This document shows, piece after piece, positions 5,717 to 8,541 of a stretch of DNA of 8,541 nucleotides (positions are counted from its first letter, which is position 1; each line of letters opens with the position of its first letter). The DNA is taken from positions 1 through 8,541 of the forward strand of contig CAZPUJ010000137.1 in assembly GCA_964589725.1 (NCBI GenBank). The letters run 5' to 3'. The notes under the pieces were generated by a model. It did no database searches and was not told the origin of the DNA. It worked only from the letters and a program-made list of their open reading frames with translations. The translations under genes were made by a program, and so were the position numbers. Source of the stretch: CAYSHJ01 sp964589725 (GTDB lineage Bacteria; Planctomycetota; Planctomycetia; Planctomycetales; Planctomycetaceae).

Positions 5717-7756
5717 CTAATTGCTGAGCATCATCCGTGCGACGCGCTCCAAACGCGGGTCTGGTTCGTCGGGGGCCATGTCGGTCAGCGAGGTTGGCAA
5801 CCAAGCGGGTTTGCTGACTTTGTTGTCGGGCAGCGCGGCGAGCTTCGGCAGTTTGATGTCGGACGAAAAATGCTCGAATACCGACGCATCGGCCGGCTGC
5901 AAAAAGAGTTTTTTGCTTGAGATCAGTTTCGACAACTCGCCCGCGAACTCGGGGCTCAGGCCGACCCAGACGACGATGTTCGGGTCGGCTCGCAGCGCGA
6001 GGCCTTGCTCGCCGCGCGTGCTCGTGAATTCTTCGAAGAGTTTTTGAAGCAGCGGAAACGTCGTGCCGTCGTGAGCGTGAACGTACTCGACGAGCGCGCT
6101 GCCAAGTTGGCCTTCGGTGGCGAGGCGCCGCCACTCCTCCGGGCCTTCCACGGATTCGAGGTTGGCCGGATCGAACGTAAACGGCTTGTCTTCGAACTGT
6201 TCTTCGTCGCCCGCATCGGCGGCCTTTTGCCGCTGCTCGGCTTCGAGCATTTGAAGTACTCGGCTGTCGGGCGTCGCGGGACGGCAGCGACCGCGAGCCC
6301 ACTCGCGGAGTTGGAAGATTTTCTCTTCCATCGTTACCGACAACGGCACGGTCTCCTCGCGAGCCTTATCCAGCGCCGCCTGCGTCAGGCCGTCGTCGCG
6401 ACCGTAGGTTTCGACCATCGCTGACAAGACGACCTGTTCGATCTCGGCACCGCTGTAGCCTTCCGACTTTTCGGAGAGCTTCGCGATGTCGAAGTCGTCA
6501 GGTGTGAAACCGCGCTTGCGCAAATGAATCTCGAAGATTTGTTTTCGTTCGTGATAGTTCGGCAGGTCGACGAAAAATAATTCGTCGAAGCGGCCGCGAC
6601 GGAGCATTTCGGGCGGCAGGCCGGTCACGCTGTTGGCCGTCGCGACCACGAACACGGGGGCCGGGTTCTCCTGCATCCAGGTGAGGAACCGTCCCATGAT
6701 GCGGACCATCGTCGCGTCCGATCCCGCCTCGCTGTTCGCTCCGGCAAAACCCTTTTCAATTTCGTCCATCCATAGCACGGCAGGCGAAATCATCTCCATC
6801 AAGGCCAACACGTCGCGCATGTTTTTTTCGGACTGCCCTTTGTCCGAGCTGAGCAGTGTCGCGACGTCCAACCGCACCAGCGGAAAGCTCAGCAGCCGCG
6901 AGATCGCTCGCGCCGTGAGGCTCTTACCGCAACCTTGTACACCCAACAGCAAGACGCCCTTCGGCGCCGGGATGCCGCGCTTTCGAGCGTCCTCGCTGAA
7001 CGCCTGCGAGCGTTTCGCGACCCAATCTTTCAGGGCGTCCAAACCGCCAATGTCCTTGACCCCTTCGGTCAGCTCCTGGAATTCGAGCAATTCCGAACCT
7101 TGCACCATCACCTTCTTTTCCGAGATGAGCTGGGAGTAAGTGCCGTCTTCGATTTCGGTGCAACCGAGAAACGCGCGCGAGAACGACTTCCTCGCCTGAG
7201 CCGCCGTCAATCCGAGCATCGTCTTCATCAGCCGCTCTTCCTGCTCTGGCGTGATGAGCAGCGGCGTCGGACGTGATGAGTTCTCGACATCGAGCGCGGC
7301 CCGCAACTCAACCCGCAACTCCGGCAAGCCGGGTAGAGGCAGCTCAAACTTGATCGCGTCTTTGAGTAGTTCCAACGGCAGGTCGGTCTCCGGCCCCAGG
7401 AAGAGCAACGTCTGATGCTGCGCGACTAACACCGGTGCCAGGTCTCGCAACTGCCTCAGAATCTGCGCATCCGAGAGATACGGATGAAAGTCTTTCAGCA
7501 AAAATAGTTGTCCGCGTGGAAACTCCGAGAGCTTGCTCAAAAACGTCGTCGGTTCCGTCAGCGATGTCCCGTCACCATCCAGCGGAGGCTGTGCCCCGCG
7601 TGTGACCGACCACACGACCAACCCCCGTTCCATCTCACGAGCCAAGCGTGCCAACTCGGCCTCCCAACGTTCTTCCTCCCACGTGGTGAGAAACATCATC
7701 GAGAAGTGCGACAAGATGCGCGATCGGAGTTGGGCAAGCGTGTCAGCAGTGGTCAT
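5717..7756 (-). CDS. Ycf46-like AAA+ ATPase with C-terminal extension
   Basis: A 679-residue cytoplasmic ATPase, counted from the ATG at 7756. Residues about 1-230 match the N-terminal region of Ycf46-type ATPases (FMTTWEEER-like start seen as FLTTWEEERWEAELARL, then LFLLKDFHPYLSDAQILRQL and FELPLPGLPELR). The AAA+ core, about 235-450, has Walker A GVQGCGKS at 272-279, Walker B VLWMDE at 327-332, sensor-1 Asn375 in ATAN, arginine finger in LRRGRFDE (R386/R389), and sensor-2 SGAE at 435-438, so all ATPase residues are present. Cyanobacterial Ycf46 has been linked to carbon-uptake regulation; in planctomycetes its client is unknown. Beyond the core, an acidic linker (about 504-524) leads to about 150 residues of unrecognised sequence, making the protein longer than the roughly 500-residue plain Ycf46. 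A TTG start at 7768 would add four residues; ATG is preferred, but neither has a Shine-Dalgarno. The SDR gene ends 108 bp upstream on the same strand. Confidence 0.9.
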   Translation of the reverse strand: MTTADTLAQLRSRILSHFSMMFLTTWEEERWEAELARLAREMERGLVVWSVTRGAQPPLDGDGTSLTEPTTFLSKLSEFPRGQLFLLKDFHPYLSDAQILRQLRDLAPVLVAQHQTLLFLGPETDLPLELLKDAIKFELPLPGLPELRVELRAALDVENSSRPTPLLITPEQEERLMKTMLGLTAAQARKSFSRAFLGCTEIEDGTYSQLISEKKVMVQGSELLEFQELTEGVKDIGGLDALKDWVAKRSQAFSEDARKRGIPAPKGVLLLGVQGCGKSLTARAISRLLSFPLVRLDVATLLSSDKGQSEKNMRDVLALMEMISPAVLWMDEIEKGFAGANSEAGSDATMVRIMGRFLTWMQENPAPVFVVATANSVTGLPPEMLRRGRFDELFFVDLPNYHERKQIFEIHLRKRGFTPDDFDIAKLSEKSEGYSGAEIEQVVLSAMVETYGRDDGLTQAALDKAREETVPLSVTMEEKIFQLREWARGRCRPATPDSRVLQMLEAEQRQKAADAGDEEQFEDKPFTFDPANLESVEGPEEWRRLATEGQLGSALVEYVHAHDGTTFPLLQKLFEEFTSTRGEQGLALRADPNIVVWVGLSPEFAGELSKLISSKKLFLQPADASVFEHFSSDIKLPKLAALPDNKVSKPAWLPTSLTDMAPDEPDPRLERVARMMLSN

Positions 7757-7864
7757 TGTCAGCGTCAATTCGGAGAAAAGTGGAGTAACCAGTCACCAAC
7801 ACGTGTAGCACCTCGCACGCGGACGGGCAATCGCCCACTCGATCGGACCTCCCCGCGACGTCTC

Positions 7865-8541
7865 TCATTCGCCGCGTCCCGACCGCCGTAACTCCGGCTC
7901 CCAGCGTCTGAGACCGTCCTCGACGGTGACTCGTGGCGAGTAGCCGAGGTCGCGGCGAGCTTTGTCGATGCGATACCAGTGCGAGCCGCTCAGTTGCGAG
8001 GCCAGAAAACGAGTCATCGGCGGTTCGTGGGACAGTCGTAAGATGCTGAACGCTCCTTCCAGGACGCACCCGATCGCATACGCCGTGCGGCGCGAGACGC
8101 CTTTGGCGACAGGTGGCATGCCGGCACGCGCGAGCAGCATATTGATCCAGTCCCACAGGTTCACCGGCTCCGGTTCGTTGATGAAGTAAGCTTGACCGGC
8201 GACGGACGAGTTCAGGCTCAGCGTGTCGGCCGCTTGCAGGTGAGCTTGCGCTGCGTTCTCGACGTACGCCATCGAGATCAGATTGCGACCGTCACCGACT
8301 CGCCGAAGTTTCCCCGTTCGAGCGCGCGCGATCAGTCGCGGAACAAGCTGCGTGTCGCGTGGCCCCCAAATCAGATGTGGCCGCAACGCGCACGTGGCCA
8401 AGCCGTCAACGCCATTAGCTGCCAGTACCGCTTGTTCGGCGAGGGCTTTGCTGTGCGGGTAGTGACACAAAAACGATCGCGAGTACGGCAGCGACTCGTC
8501 CGCGCCGCAGTGATCGTGGCCGTCGTAAACAACGCTGGGCG
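7865..8541 (-). CDS. NAD-dependent epimerase/dehydratase (3-beta-HSD/OleD-like SDR), N-terminus beyond window
   Basis: The frame is open from the right edge to TGA at 7867-7865, giving 224 residues; about 110 N-terminal residues, including the Rossmann dinucleotide motif, are off the window. The visible part starts PSVVYDG, the strand carrying the active-site Ser region, and has the catalytic pair Y27 and K31 (YPHSK), then LRPHLIWGPRD (about 52-62), VPRLIARARTGKLRRVGDG, a YVENAAQAHL block, GQAYFINEPEPVNLWDWIN and EPPMTRFLASQLSGSHWY near the C-terminus. This order is that of extended SDRs of the 3-beta-hydroxysteroid dehydrogenase type. It closely resembles OleD, the 2-alkyl-3-oxoalkanoate reductase of olefinic hydrocarbon synthesis. 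The OleD identity is not claimed, because oleABC are not visible here and the subfamily has other members. A frame start at TTG 8470 lies inside the gene and is not the true start. Confidence 0.9.
   Translation of the reverse strand, partial: PSVVYDGHDHCGADESLPYSRSFLCHYPHSKALAEQAVLAANGVDGLATCALRPHLIWGPRDTQLVPRLIARARTGKLRRVGDGRNLISMAYVENAAQAHLQAADTLSLNSSVAGQAYFINEPEPVNLWDWINMLLARAGMPPVAKGVSRRTAYAIGCVLEGAFSILRLSHEPPMTRFLASQLSGSHWYRIDKARRDLGYSPRVTVEDGLRRWEPELRRSGRGE

Noticed and set aside
5502..6302. 266-codon minus-strand frame overlapping the end of the AAA+ gene
   Set aside because: It is an out-of-frame reading of the AAA+ gene extended through the intergenic element; extremely Arg-rich and without motifs.
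5717..7756. AAA+ ATPase as part of an anti-phage defence or MoxR-type system
   Set aside because: The N-terminal region and core match Ycf46 rather than defence or MoxR ATPases, and no nuclease, vWA protein or other defence partner lies beside it.
7757..7768. TTG start four codons upstream of the AAA+ ATG
   Set aside because: Neither start has a ribosome-binding site and ATG is the commoner codon; kept only as an alternative.

Overview
The window reads as a chromosomal segment of a planctomycete (phylum Planctomycetota; genus not determinable). Three things point there. A secreted PSCyt1-PSCyt2(DUF1549)-PSD1(DUF1553) protein lies directly upstream of a Tat-exported DUF1501 protein, a gene pair greatly expanded in that phylum. 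The DNA is GC-rich with mostly weak Shine-Dalgarno signals. Several G/C-block palindromic repeats of a kind I associate with planctomycete genomes are scattered through it, including inside genes.

All five protein genes lie on the minus strand, so transcription runs from high to low coordinates: (1) an NAD-dependent epimerase/SDR protein, cut by the right window edge (7865-8541); (2) a Ycf46-like AAA+ ATPase with a long C-terminal extension (5717-7756); (3) a secreted HExxH protein, possibly DUF922-like (4526-5392); (4) a 1144-residue cytochrome-type PSCyt/PSD1 protein (985-4419); (5) a DUF1501 protein, cut by the left edge (1-950). Genes 4 and 5 are 34 bp apart and almost certainly form an operon, with signs of translational coupling. 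Genes 1 to 3 have no obvious functional link to one another or to that pair.

The only gap over 300 bp (5393-5716) holds a compact MITE-like element of 126 bp with 17-bp terminal inverted repeats and a perfect 6-bp flanking direct repeat, plus a candidate promoter for gene 3 and a small stem-loop after gene 2. Three different palindromic repeats sit in frame inside gene 4, and a potential G-quadruplex tract lies just after the start codon of gene 5.

Genes 4 and 5 probably act outside the cytoplasm. The PSCyt/PSD1 protein carries two CxxCH haem-type motifs and a jelly-roll domain between coiled coils, and its DUF1501 partner has a twin-arginine signal. This fits the usual proposal of a surface redox or polysaccharide-handling module, though no member has a firmly known reaction. 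I saw no tRNA, rRNA, CRISPR array, intact insertion sequence or defence system. The most notable signals are the repeats and their placement, rather than a new multi-gene system.
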